Positions 44,272 to 53,270 of a stretch of 64,000 nt of DNA are shown piece by piece. The position numbers and the translations under genes were made by a program. How positions within the stretch are numbered: position 1 is the stretch's first letter; each line of letters begins with the position of its first letter. The notes under the pieces were generated by a model. That model was given only the letters and a program-made list of their open reading frames with translations, had not been told where the DNA came from and did no database searches. The stretch covers positions 372,001 through 436,000 of the forward strand of contig NZ_ABLD01000003.1 of the NCBI RefSeq assembly GCF_000172415.1. Reading direction: 5' to 3'. This DNA is from Paraburkholderia graminis C4D1M. Its GTDB lineage: Bacteria > Pseudomonadota > Gammaproteobacteria > Burkholderiales > Burkholderiaceae.

Positions 44272-45437
44272 CCGAGCCCCACGTTCTGGAACAGGATGGC
44301 GAACACGGCGTCGGCGAGAATCACGATCGTGATCGACGTCACGACCGATGTCGTCGTGCCCTCGCCGAGGCTCTGCGAATTCGCCTTGATACGGAAGCCG
44401 AAATGACAGCCGGCAATCGCGATCAGCATGCCGAACGCGACGCCCTTGCCGAGCCCGATCCACAGATTCGCCACCGGCACGACGCCCGGCAACGCGCGCG
44501 CAAAGTAGCTCATGTCGATGCCGAGCACGATCTTCGCGGCGACCGCGCCGCCCGTCAGCGCGATGATGTCGGTCCACATCACGAGCAGCGGCATCGCCAC
44601 GCCGAGCGCGATCACGCGCGGCAGAATCAGCCGCAAGCCGTGTGGAATGCCCATCACGCGCATCGCGTCGAGTTCCTCGGTCACGCGCATCACGCCGATC
44701 TGCGCGGTGATCGCCGAGCCCGAGCGGCCGGCCACCAGAATCGCCGACAGCACGGGGCCGAGTTCGCGAATCACCGAAAGCCCGAGAATATTGACGATGT
44801 ACTGATTCGCGCCGAAGAGCCGCAGTTGCTGCGCCGACAGATAGCTCAACACGATGCCGATCAGGAACGCGACGAGCGCGGTGATCGGCAGCGCCTTCGT
44901 GCCGGCGTTGTAGATGTTCGCGGAGATTTCCGTCCACGGCGTGATGGCCGGCTTGCGCGCGATGGCGAGCAGATCGAGCACGACGCGCCCGAGCATCGCG
45001 ACGCCGCCGTACAGATGCTCGAAGAACGAGAAAATCGCGAGGCCGAGCCGCGTGAACGGATCGAACCTGATGACCGGTTCAGCCGTCTCGCGAACCGTGT
45101 CGAGCAACGCGATGCGCTCGAAAATGTCGCGCTGCGTGTCGGTCAGCTCGGTGTCGGGCGGCATTCTGTGGCCCCACACGCGCCACAGCGCCTGGCCGCC
45201 CACATGGTCCATCCGGTCGATACGCGACAGGTCCCACTGGCCGATGCCTTCGGCGCCCTCCAGCGAGCGCAGTTGCGGGATCACGTGTCCGGTTGCGCGA
45301 TCGCGCGCGAGCGCGAGCGCCGTCCACTGGCCCGAGAGCCGGACGATCTTGCCTTGGCTGCCGGCCGCGACTTCGAGGCCGGGCGGAGTGTCGTAGTTCA
45401 AGGATCGCTGCAATCTGGTTATCGGATTAGCGGCCAT
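44268..45437 (-). CDS. Mce-system permease (MlaE-like) with N-terminal STAS-like domain
   Basis: The product is 389 aa. The first 110 residues look like a STAS domain (I-V-R-L-S-G-Q-W-T-A-L-A-L). The membrane domain follows, with the MlaE motif L-P-I-T-A-L-V-A-F-L-I-G-I-V and R-E-L-G-P-V-L-S-A-I-L-V-A-G-R-S-G-S-A. ATG 45437 is chosen because upstream sequence to 45695 overlaps the divergent birA gene. It starts the operon MlaE-F-D-lipoprotein-VanZ. Confidence 0.9.
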   Translation of the reverse strand: MAANPITRLQRSLNYDTPPGLEVAAGSQGKIVRLSGQWTALALARDRATGHVIPQLRSLEGAEGIGQWDLSRIDRMDHVGGQALWRVWGHRMPPDTELTDTQRDIFERIALLDTVRETAEPVIRFDPFTRLGLAIFSFFEHLYGGVAMLGRVVLDLLAIARKPAITPWTEISANIYNAGTKALPITALVAFLIGIVLSYLSAQQLRLFGANQYIVNILGLSVIRELGPVLSAILVAGRSGSAITAQIGVMRVTEELDAMRVMGIPHGLRLILPRVIALGVAMPLLVMWTDIIALTGGAVAAKIVLGIDMSYFARALPGVVPVANLWIGLGKGVAFGMLIAIAGCHFGFRIKANSQSLGEGTTTSVVTSITIVILADAVFAILFQNVGLG

Positions 45438-45507
45438 TGTAGCGAAGGCGCAGCGGAACGACCGTGCGGGCGGCCTCGCGCGGTTCGCTGTCGTTACAAT
45501 ATGGGAC

Positions 45508-46425
45508 ATGAACGCTTCCCGCACTCCGCCCCAAGGTCCGGCCGCTGCCGCGAACGCAGCTGACTGGCGCATCGACCGTGAACGCGCCGTCGCGCTTTTC
45601 GGCGCGCATGCGCATGACTGGCCAATCGAAATCGTCGAGGAAACCGGCTCGACCAATGCCGACCTCATGTCGCGCGTAAAGGCGCTGCCGCGCAAAGCGG
45701 GCGCGCTGCCGCGGCCGATCGTGCGGGTCGCTTATCTGCAGACCGCCGGGCGCGGCCGGCGCGGCCGTCCGTGGTACGCGGAGCCGGGCAATGCGCTGCT
45801 GTTTTCGGTGGCCTGTGTGCTGCCGCGTCCGCTCGAAGGGCTCGCGGGATTGAGCCTCGCGGTGGGTGTTGCGCTCGTCGACGGATTGCGTTCGTTGCCG
45901 GTCGCGGGCCCCGGCCAGATTGCGCTGAAGTGGCCGAACGACGTGCTGCTCGAAGGCGACAAGCTCGCGGGAATTCTGATCGAAACCGCGTGGAGCACGG
46001 AGCACGCGAGCGCGGTCGTGATCGGCATCGGCACGAACGTGAAGGGTGCCGACGAACTCGCCGCGAAGATCGGCGCGCTGAACGCCGACGCGCCGCCGCA
46101 GGCGCGCGGCACTGCGCCGACCGCGTTGCAGCGCGCGCTGCCGAACGCCAATCTCACCGATACGCTCGCGGCCGAACTCAATGCGCTCGAACCCGCCTTG
46201 CAGCGCTTCGGCGCGGAAGGTTTCGCGCCCTTCCAGGCGCGCTGGAACGCGGTGCACGCGTACGCGGGCCGCGAGGTCGTGCTACTCGAGCAAGGCCAGG
46301 AAGTCACGCGCGGCGTGGCTGCGGGCGTCGATGAACGCGGTCAGTTGCTGCTCGATACGGCTGCCGGACGGCAAAGCATCGCGACCGGCGACGTGTCGCT
46401 GCGTCTCGCCGACGGTGCCGCATGA
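45508..46425 (+). CDS. birA: Biotin-[acetyl-CoA carboxylase] ligase
   Basis: Attaches biotin to BCCP. The product is 305 aa. The catalytic core has the biotin-binding loop G-R-G-R-R-G-R-P-W near residue 85 and [17 protein letters not shown]. The SH3-like C-terminal domain is present. The N-terminus lacks an obvious helix-turn-helix of the E. coli repressor type, so it is probably not a regulator. It overlaps coaX by 4 bp (ATGA). Confidence 0.92.
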   Translation: MNASRTPPQGPAAAANAADWRIDRERAVALFGAHAHDWPIEIVEETGSTNADLMSRVKALPRKAGALPRPIVRVAYLQTAGRGRRGRPWYAEPGNALLFSVACVLPRPLEGLAGLSLAVGVALVDGLRSLPVAGPGQIALKWPNDVLLEGDKLAGILIETAWSTEHASAVVIGIGTNVKGADELAAKIGALNADAPPQARGTAPTALQRALPNANLTDTLAAELNALEPALQRFGAEGFAPFQARWNAVHAYAGREVVLLEQGQEVTRGVAAGVDERGQLLLDTAAGRQSIATGDVSLRLADGAA

Positions 46426-47231
46426 CGCGCGGCGCGCCTCATCTTTTGATCGACGCGGGCAATAGCCGCGTCAAATGGGCGTTGGTGGCGGCGGACGGTG
46501 CGCAGATTGCGGCCGGGGCGCTTGCGCATGGGGATGGCGATTCGCCGGAGTGGTCAAAGCTGCCCGCGCCGGGCGGCGCGTGGTTATCGAATGTCGCCGG
46601 CGATGCGGTCGCGGCGCGCATCGCCGAACTCGTCCGCACGCAGTGGCCGGGCTTGCCGCTCACCACGATCCGCGCACGCGAACGCCAATGCGGCGTGACC
46701 AACAGCTACACGACGCCGCATGCGCTCGGCAGCGACCGCTGGGCCGGCATGATCGGCGCGCACGCGGCATTCCCGGGCGAGCATCTGCTGATCGCGACGT
46801 TCGGCACTGCGACCACGCTCGAGGCGTTGCGCGCGGACGGCTGCTTTGTCGGCGGACTGATTGCGCCGGGCTGGAGTTTGATGATGCGCTCGCTCGGCGA
46901 GCACACGGCGCAATTGCCGACGCTCGACGCCGACGCCGCGCGCGGCCTTCTTGATGACGACGCTCGCGGCACGCGGGACGCCGCCAGTCGCGGGCCGTCC
47001 TTTGCGACAGACACGCCGCGTTCGCTCTCTGCCGGTTGCACGCTTGCGCAAGCGGGTCTCGTCGAACGGATGTGGCGCGACTTGCAGGATGAATGGCAGG
47101 TGCCGGTGCACCTTGTGATCGGCGGCGGCGCGGCGGACGAAGTGGCGAGCGCGTTGAAAGTGCCGCATACTCGCCACGATTCGCTGGTCTTATCCGGGCT
47201 CGCATTGATCGCTTCGGAGCGCGACGCTTAA
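46422..47231 (+). CDS. coaX: Type III pantothenate kinase
   Basis: First committed step of CoA synthesis. The product is 269 aa. Motifs: D-A-G-N-S-R-V-K-W near the N-terminus (ATP phosphate binding), [11 protein letters not shown] near residue 105, and G-T-A-T-T-L-E-A and V-G-G-L-I-A-P-G-W. The start overlaps the birA stop, and the birA-coaX arrangement is common in betaproteobacteria. Confidence 0.94.
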   Translation: MTRGAPHLLIDAGNSRVKWALVAADGAQIAAGALAHGDGDSPEWSKLPAPGGAWLSNVAGDAVAARIAELVRTQWPGLPLTTIRARERQCGVTNSYTTPHALGSDRWAGMIGAHAAFPGEHLLIATFGTATTLEALRADGCFVGGLIAPGWSLMMRSLGEHTAQLPTLDADAARGLLDDDARGTRDAASRGPSFATDTPRSLSAGCTLAQAGLVERMWRDLQDEWQVPVHLVIGGGAADEVASALKVPHTRHDSLVLSGLALIASERDA

Positions 47232-47348
47232 AGCACAGTCGAATATCATCGACACGGCTCGATGTCGTGGTCCAGCGGCGTGACTCGAACTCGCAGCGGC
47301 GATACCGGCGGCTAAACTGACTCAGCTTATAGATGGGAAAATAAAACG

Positions 47349-47588
47349 ATGCTGCGCTGGCTGATTGCCATTCTGTTTCTAGCCAACCTTCTGGCATTCG
47401 TCGCCGTGCGCGGCGTATTCGGTCCGACGCCCACCGCGAGCGGACGCGAACCCAATCATCTGAGCCGGGAAGTGCATCCCGATGGGCTGAAGGTGCGCCC
47501 GATCACTGCCGCCGAGGCGGGCGACCAGGCGGTAGTCGGCGCGCCGGCCCCGGCTGCGCCGATCGCGGCGTCAGCGTTACCGCAATAA
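47349..47588 (+). CDS. Short membrane-anchored protein, unknown
   Basis: The product is 79 aa. It has an N-terminal membrane segment (W-L-I-A-I-L-F-L-A-N-L-L-A-F-V) and a periplasmic tail with Pro/Ala-rich end. It resembles the N-terminal part of SPOR-domain proteins that often follow coaX, but no SPOR domain is present. It may be a reduced relative or an independent small protein. It lies 117 bp after coaX. Confidence 0.65.
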   Translation: MLRWLIAILFLANLLAFVAVRGVFGPTPTASGREPNHLSREVHPDGLKVRPITAAEAGDQAVVGAPAPAAPIAASALPQ

Positions 47589-47613
47589 AGCACGGTGAAA
47601 CCGCGCGCCACAT

Positions 47614-48096
47614 TCAACCCTGCGTGCGAACCTTGTTGAGCAGCGCCGTGGTCGAGCGATCGTGCTCGAACGGAATCGCCAACGCCTTACCGCCCCAGCC
47701 ACGCACGATGGCCGATTCCGGCAACGCATCCATGTCGTAATCGCCGCCCTTCACGAGCACGTCCGGACGCACCGCCGAGATAAGATCGACCGGCGTCTTT
47801 TCCGTGAAGCAAACGACGTAATCGACGCTTTCCAGCGCCGCGAGCAACGCCATGCGGTCGGCTTCGTTGTTGATCGGACGGTCGTCGCCCTTGCCGAGCA
47901 TGCGCACCGACGCGTCGCTATTCACGCCGACAATCAGGCAAGCGCCTTGGGCTTTGGCATCGGCGAGATAGGTCACATGCCCGCGATGCAGGATGTCGAA
48001 CACGCCGTTCGTAAAGACGACCGGCGACTTCAGTGAAGGGCGCAATGCGACGAGTGCGTCGCGCGCGAGAATCTTGCGTTCGAAAATGGCAGCCAT
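47614..48096 (-). CDS. rfaE2: D-glycero-beta-D-manno-heptose 1-phosphate adenylyltransferase
   Basis: Makes ADP-heptose for LPS inner core. The 160-aa product corresponds to the cytidylyltransferase-like half of HldE, encoded as a stand-alone gene. Motif: N-G-V-F-D-I-L-H-R-G-H-V with the HxGH-type nucleotide site, plus K-G-D-D-R-P-I-N and G-G-D-Y. The kinase half (rfaE1/hldA) is not in this window. Confidence 0.92.
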   Translation of the reverse strand: MAAIFERKILARDALVALRPSLKSPVVFTNGVFDILHRGHVTYLADAKAQGACLIVGVNSDASVRMLGKGDDRPINNEADRMALLAALESVDYVVCFTEKTPVDLISAVRPDVLVKGGDYDMDALPESAIVRGWGGKALAIPFEHDRSTTALLNKVRTQG

Positions 48097-48226
48097 GAGG
48101 ATGTGGAAGAGACAGAAGGAGCGCCGTCACGATACACCGCGAGCCGTATCGAGAACGCAAAACCGATCAAAAAGGACCTGACGAAGCCGCGCAGATAGAG
48201 CCGACCGAACCGAGTCATGAAACGGA

Positions 48227-48265
48227 ACGGCCCGGCAAGCTGATGCCTGCCGGGCCGTCTTTTTT
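48227..48265. terminator. Strong hairpin with T-run on the plus strand
   Basis: A perfect 11-bp stem ACGGCCCGGCA/TGCCGGGCCGT (48227-48237 with 48248-48258, 10-nt loop) is followed by CTTTTTT on the plus strand. It is 44 bp past the end of the minus-strand ferritin-like gene, for which it may be the terminator with TTCCGTTT following on the minus strand. The better T-run faces the other way. Confidence 0.7.
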
Positions 48266-48308
48266 ACGAATCAGAAGCCTCGAACCGGAACTTACGAGCG
48301 CTCGGCCA

Positions 48309-49181
48309 TTAAGCCGGCTGTTCGGCCGATTTCTGGTCGGCCTGCAGGCGCGCCACCACTTCCTTGCGATAGCGGTTCAGTTCCTGCGCGGTGTTGAACG
48401 TGCGTTCGAACAGCAGCGACAGATTGTGCAAAATGCGCTCGACGACCTTCTTTTCCCAACCGTCGTCGAAACGGATCTGCTCGTCGAGCCAGCGCTCGAG
48501 CCATTCGGGGTCGGGCAGACGCGACTGGATCGTGTCGCGCGGGAACAGCGCCTGATTGACGTGCAGGTTCGTGGGATGCAGCGGCTTTTCGGTGCGGCGC
48601 GCCGACGCCATCAGGACGCCGATCTTTGCAAAAGCAGCGCGCGCGATGTCGCCGGTTTGCACCATCGCCTTCTTCATGTAGCGCAGGTAGGCGCCGCCAT
48701 GCCGCGCTTCGTCGCGCGAAATGGTTTCGTAGATGTGCTTGATGACCGGTTCGGTGTGCCATTCGGCCGCACGGCGATACCAGTGATTCAGGCGGATTTC
48801 GCCGCAGAAGTGCAGCATCAGCGTTTCGAGCGGCGGTGCCGGATCGAATTCGAAGCGCACGGCGTGCAGTTCTTCTTCGGTGGGGCACATTTCGGGCTTG
48901 AAGCGGCGCAGGTATTCCATCAGCACCAGAGAATGCTTTTGCTCTTCGAAGAACCACACGCTCATGAACGCGGAAAAATCGCTGTCGTGATGGTTGTCAC
49001 GCAAGAACATTTCCGTGGCGGGCAGCGCCGACCATTCGGTGATCGCGTTCATCTTGATCGTCGCGGCCTGCTCGTCGGTCAATAGCGATGCATCGAACTT
49101 GTCCCAGGGAATGTCTTTCTCCATGTCCCATCGAACGGATTCGAGCGATTTATAAAGTTCCGGATAAAGCATGGTGTTCAT
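48309..49181 (-). CDS. Ferritin-like di-iron protein (acyl-ACP desaturase-like)
   Basis: The product is 290 aa from ATG 49181. Two E/D-x-x-H metal motifs are visible: E-E-Q-K-H (about residues 79-83) and D-E-A-R-H (about residue 165), with another Glu at about 49, as in ferritin-like oxidases. The rest is largely helical. Similarity is to stearoyl-ACP desaturase/AurF-like families rather than storage ferritin. No electron-transfer partner or acyl carrier is nearby, so the substrate is unknown. The open frame to 49310 has no support upstream. Confidence 0.8.
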   Translation of the reverse strand: MNTMLYPELYKSLESVRWDMEKDIPWDKFDASLLTDEQAATIKMNAITEWSALPATEMFLRDNHHDSDFSAFMSVWFFEEQKHSLVLMEYLRRFKPEMCPTEEELHAVRFEFDPAPPLETLMLHFCGEIRLNHWYRRAAEWHTEPVIKHIYETISRDEARHGGAYLRYMKKAMVQTGDIARAAFAKIGVLMASARRTEKPLHPTNLHVNQALFPRDTIQSRLPDPEWLERWLDEQIRFDDGWEKKVVERILHNLSLLFERTFNTAQELNRYRKEVVARLQADQKSAEQPA

Positions 49182-49772
49182 AGTCCCACCCCTGTTCTGC
49201 ACATACTGTGTGTGTCTGTCACTACTACGTGTAGCACTCTTGCTGACGACGAACCTGGTGCACCGGGCGTTGTGCCCGAATGCCGCGCCGTTCGCCGGCC
49301 AAAGCTTCAATTTTACGCGGTAACCGGCCGCCTGGATGCACGGGCAGCGAAGAAGTCCGGGCGCTTGCGCGAAGAGCGGCTAACGCAAAATTTGCATGCT
49401 CAACGTTACGCGCTGCGCGGCCAACCGTGGGTGAGGGATACCCTATGCCTGAGGTCGAGCCAGTCTGCGATGAAAACCGCACCGTCCAGCCCTGCGCCGG
49501 TCGTGCCGGCGGCGAATGGAGCAAGGGCGGCTGGATTGGTTGTTTTTCAGCGCACGCCCAAAAGCCAAACAAATACCTTCCAATGATAGCACGCTGATTT
49601 GCCCAAACCCGCGCGGGGACAGACGCAATTCCGGTGCCCGCTTGACGTGTCTCAATGACGCGCGCAATCGGCGGAGTGTGACGGGCGATCGGGGACAAAA
49701 CGGTGACAGTCGGCGATTTCCGTTGTTGTTTGCAGCCGACAGTCGATGCGCGCCGCCGTCCGGCGCGCGTGC
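49182..49772. other. 591-bp gap upstream of the ferritin-like gene
   Basis: No gene I can support is here. The region is less GC-rich than its surroundings near 49,390-49,450 and 49,540-49,600. A perfect 8-bp hairpin GCGCGCCG/CGGCGCGC (49748-49768) lies just past the phaM-like stop and may help end that transcript, although no T-run follows. Open frames of 75-160 codons overlap on both strands and look like shadows. Confidence 0.4.
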
Positions 49773-50657
49773 TTACAGTGACTTTTTCGGCGCTTTCGAC
49801 GCGTTGCTGCCGGTGCCGGCGGCGGTGCGCTTCGTCGCGGTCGGCGCTCGCTTCGCCGCGGGACGCTTGGCGGCAGACTCAGCGCTGCCGCTCGATCCAC
49901 CGGACGCCGCGGCTGCCGCTGCAACGTCCGCCGGCGATGGACGCGGCACATCCGTCGCGCCGCCTACCGCTTCGCTCGCCTCGTCCAGGTGGTCTTCGGT
50001 CGAGTCCGCCTGCGCGCCGCCGCTCGTGGCAGCGCCGGCAGCACCCGCTGCGCCGGCCGCCGGCTGCGTCATCGCGAACTGGGCGATCTGATTGAATTGC
50101 GATTGCAGCAGATTCCACCATGCCGATGCATCGAAGCTCGGCGTGGCGGGCTCGGCTTGCTCATCGCTCGCAGATTCAGCGGCGCTCGCGCTTTCCGCCG
50201 AACTGGAGGCCGAAGCCGACGCTGGCGAATTCGGCCAGCCGCTCGCCGCCGACGGGCTCGGCGCGGGCGCCGGCGACTGCGCTTCGGCCGCCGCCGCAGG
50301 CTGCGCCATCGACTGTTGCGCGAACGCGCCAAACGCACGCAGCGTCGCAAGCGTCGCGCGCTGCACCTCGAGCGCCTGAATCGCGGACTGCAGCATGCTC
50401 AGGTTCAGCTTGAGCCACTGCTCGACGGCGCGCATGTCGGTGATGCGCTTGTCGAGTTCCTCGACATTGGTGAGCGGCGCCATCATGTCGGACATCATCG
50501 ACAGCGATGGGCCGAGGCCCGCGCCCGGCTGCGCGCCCGAAAACGCGGAGCCGAACGGCGACAGGCGCATCATGCCCCACATGCTCTCGAGCATGTCGGC
50601 GGGCGGAAAACCAGGGAAGCCAGGAAACGGCGGCGTTGAGCCAGGTGTGTCGGTCAT
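49773..50657 (-). CDS. phaM: PhaM-like polyhydroxyalkanoate granule regulatory protein
   Basis: In Ralstonia eutropha PhaM activates PHB synthase and tethers granules to the nucleoid. The product is 294 aa. The N-terminal Pro/Phe/Gly stretch is followed by the conserved helical core (F-G-S-A-F-S-G, S-M-M-S-D-M-M-A-P-L-T-N-V-E-E-L-D-K-R-I). The middle is Ala/Ser/Glu/Pro low-complexity. The C-terminus is basic (A-K-R-P-A-A-K-R-A-P and K-A-P-K-K-S-L), like histone-H1-type DNA-binding tails. Assignment rests on the core pattern and on the C-terminus. Confidence 0.8.
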   Translation of the reverse strand: MTDTPGSTPPFPGFPGFPPADMLESMWGMMRLSPFGSAFSGAQPGAGLGPSLSMMSDMMAPLTNVEELDKRITDMRAVEQWLKLNLSMLQSAIQALEVQRATLATLRAFGAFAQQSMAQPAAAAEAQSPAPAPSPSAASGWPNSPASASASSSAESASAAESASDEQAEPATPSFDASAWWNLLQSQFNQIAQFAMTQPAAGAAGAAGAATSGGAQADSTEDHLDEASEAVGGATDVPRPSPADVAAAAAASGGSSGSAESAAKRPAAKRAPTATKRTAAGTGSNASKAPKKSL

Positions 50658-50924
50658 GCTTGTCGCCTCGCTGCATTAACTGAAAAAGCACGGAACAAAG
50701 AGCGCACAAACGCGCTGAGTACCGCGCACACGCATCTGAATCCGATCATACCGCGCGCGGCGTTGCCTGATCGCACGGTGGCTGTCGCCGTACTCGCGAC
50801 GCGCTGATGCCGCCAGATCGGGCCGCGGCTCACAGCGTACTCACCATGCGCAGGCTCTACCCCATCACGCCACGACGGTGCGCATCACGCGCACGAGCCG
50901 AGCCGTCAGACCGAGCCGCCGCCC

Positions 50925-51776
50925 TCACCGCTCGCGCCACGGATCGGCGCCGCCGAAATCCGGCGCGCGCCGCTCGCGCAGCGAGTTCACGCCTTCGCGC
51001 ACGTCGGGCCCGGCGAAGCCCATGAATTCCAGTGCGAGCGACGTATCGAACGCCGGGCCGGCCGAGCGCAGCCAGTTGTTCAACGCATACTTGGTCCAGC
51101 GGATCGCCGTCTGCGAGCCGTGCGCAAGCTTTTGCGCGACCTCGAACGCTTTGGGCAGCAGATCGTTTTCGTCGACGGCAAGCGAGACGAGGCCGATGCG
51201 CTCCGCCTCCGCGCCGCTCACCGGCTCGCACAGCATCAGGTAGTACTTGGCCTTCGCCATGCCGCACAGAAGCGGCCAGACGATGGCCGCATGATCGCCG
51301 GCAGCGACACCGAGCCGCGTGTGCCCGTCGATGATGCGTGCCGTTTTCGACGCGATCGAAATATCCGCAAGCAGCCCGGCGACAAGTCCCGCACCGACCG
51401 CCGGACCATGCATCGCCGAGACAATCGGTTTGCTGCAGTTGATCACGTTATAGACGAGGTCGCGAGCCTCGCGCCACACGCGTGCGCGCACATCGAAATC
51501 GGTCGCCATGTCTTCGACGAGTTGCAGATCGCCGCCCGCCGAAAAGCCCTTGCCCTCGCCGCGAATAATCGCGACGCGCGTGTCGGGATCGCGGTCGATG
51601 TCGCGCCAGATTTCCGCAAGCTCGTAATGCATGCGCGCGTCCGCGGTGGCGAGCGCGCTTTTGTTCGCGCCCTCGCCGCTCATCACCACCTCGAGCACGC
51701 CGTGCTGATGGCGACGCAGTCGAAGCGACCGGTAGTGTGCGTAAAACGCGTCGTTGCTGTGAGCTTGCTCTGACAT
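50925..51776 (-). CDS. Enoyl-CoA hydratase/isomerase family protein
   Basis: Crotonase-fold enzyme of 283 aa. The oxyanion regions [15 protein letters not shown] near residue 75 and [11 protein letters not shown] near residue 123 are typical. It probably acts on a CoA-bound intermediate. The gene follows a branched-chain-type binding-protein gene by 60 bp. The exact reaction is not predictable from the sequence alone. Confidence 0.87.
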   Translation of the reverse strand: MSEQAHSNDAFYAHYRSLRLRRHQHGVLEVVMSGEGANKSALATADARMHYELAEIWRDIDRDPDTRVAIIRGEGKGFSAGGDLQLVEDMATDFDVRARVWREARDLVYNVINCSKPIVSAMHGPAVGAGLVAGLLADISIASKTARIIDGHTRLGVAAGDHAAIVWPLLCGMAKAKYYLMLCEPVSGAEAERIGLVSLAVDENDLLPKAFEVAQKLAHGSQTAIRWTKYALNNWLRSAGPAFDTSLALEFMGFAGPDVREGVNSLRERRAPDFGGADPWRER

Positions 51777-51836
51777 GGCGATCGATCCGTGTGTCGGTAA
51801 AGGCGCGCGTGGCGCGCGTCGTGAGTCGATTTAACG

Positions 51837-52994
51837 CTAACGCGGCTGATAAACCCACTTGCCGTTCCTGATTTCGACCATCACGCGTGCGCGCTGATCG
51901 AGACCGAGGTGGTCCGTGGGGCTCATGTTGACGACGCCGTTGGTGTCCGCGAGACCGTGCGTGGTTTCGAGCGCGTCGCGCAACGCGCGGCGGAATTCGG
52001 GCGTGCCCGGCGAGGCCGCCTTCAATGCGATCGGCACGGCATGATTGAGCAGCATGCCCGCGTCCCAGGTGTAGGAGCCGAACGCCGACACCGTGCCTGC
52101 GCCACGCAGCGCCTCGAAACGCGCGATGTAATCGAGTGCAAGACGCTTCGCCGGATGATCCGCCGGCAATTGCGCCGCCACCAGCACCGGGCTCGCGGGC
52201 AGGAACGTGCCGTTGCAATCGGCGCCGCACACGCGCAGGAAGTCGTTGTTGCCCACGCCGTGATTGTGATAGATCAGCCCTTTGTAGCCGCGCTCGCGCA
52301 GCGTCTTCGGCGGCAGTGCGGCGGGTGTGCCGGCCGCGCCGACCACGACGGCATCGGGGTGCGTCGCGAGGATTTTCAGCACCTGGCCGGTCACGCTCGG
52401 ATCGGTGCGGTTAAAGCGCTCGCTCGCCACCATCTGCATGTGATGCAGTTGCGCGAACTTCGCGACTTCGTTGTAAAAAGTCTCGCCGAGCGCGTCCGCC
52501 TGGCCGATGAACGCGACCGTTTTAACGCCGCGCGTGCTCGCGTGCTCGGCAATCGCCGAGGCCATCATCGCGTCCGTTTGCGGGGTCTTGAATACCCAGT
52601 GGCGCTTCGCATCCACGGGCTCGATGATTTTCGCCGACGACGCCAGCGAGATCATCGGCGTCGTTCCGTCGGCGACCACGTCGATCATCGCGAGCGAATT
52701 CGGCGTGATCGAAGAACCGATAATCGCGTCGACGTGATTTTCGGAGATCAGCTTCTTCGTGTCCTGCACGGCCTGCGTGGTGTCAGAGGCATCGTCGAGC
52801 ACGATGTATTCGACGCTCTGCCCGCCGATCTGTTTCGGCAGCAAGCTCGCCGTGTCGCGCGCGGGAATGCCGAGCGACGCGGCCGGTCCGGTCAGCGACA
52901 GCACGAGCCCGATCTTGACCTGGGCAAGCGCGACGGCAGGCGACAGTGCGGCAAGCGTCGCGAACAGTATCGCCGGGCGACGCACAAGAGGCAT
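51837..52994 (-). CDS. Leu/Ile/Val-type ABC substrate-binding protein
   Basis: Type I periplasmic binding protein of 385 aa, with a signal peptide ending A-V-A-L-A. Motifs: V-L-S-L-T-G-P-A-A-S-L-G and D-D-A-S-D-T-T-Q-A-V-Q-D. No permease or ATPase genes are adjacent, so it must share a transporter or the rest lies elsewhere. Context beside FAH, enoyl-CoA hydratase and IclR genes hints at an aromatic or organic-acid ligand. The open frame to 53138 is Arg-rich and not used. Confidence 0.87.
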   Translation of the reverse strand: MPLVRRPAILFATLAALSPAVALAQVKIGLVLSLTGPAASLGIPARDTASLLPKQIGGQSVEYIVLDDASDTTQAVQDTKKLISENHVDAIIGSSITPNSLAMIDVVADGTTPMISLASSAKIIEPVDAKRHWVFKTPQTDAMMASAIAEHASTRGVKTVAFIGQADALGETFYNEVAKFAQLHHMQMVASERFNRTDPSVTGQVLKILATHPDAVVVGAAGTPAALPPKTLRERGYKGLIYHNHGVGNNDFLRVCGADCNGTFLPASPVLVAAQLPADHPAKRLALDYIARFEALRGAGTVSAFGSYTWDAGMLLNHAVPIALKAASPGTPEFRRALRDALETTHGLADTNGVVNMSPTDHLGLDQRARVMVEIRNGKWVYQPR

Positions 52995-53270
52995 CAAGCG
53001 CAGAAACCAGGCAAACCGCTTCTCCTGTCGCGCAACCTGCTGCGCGAACCGCTCCCCGAACTCGCGCCCTATGCCCGCACGCGCAGGCTGCCCGCAAGCG
53101 CCCGCCATCCCCGCTTCCAACGATCCAGCTCGCCGCATGGTGTCTCCTCACATGAGTTTTTGTTCTGCTTCGTTCTAATCATCCGCCGATGCCGCCGCGC
53201 CAGTCAGTGTAGCGGCGCGCGATGGCAGCGGCATCGGGCGAAACCCTTTCGGACCGGCGCGCGTGCCGCG

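Noticed and set aside
43393-44937. 514-codon frame covering the MlaF-like ATPase
   Set aside because: Only the part from ATG 44271 is the ATPase; upstream it overlaps the permease gene in another frame and has no domain.
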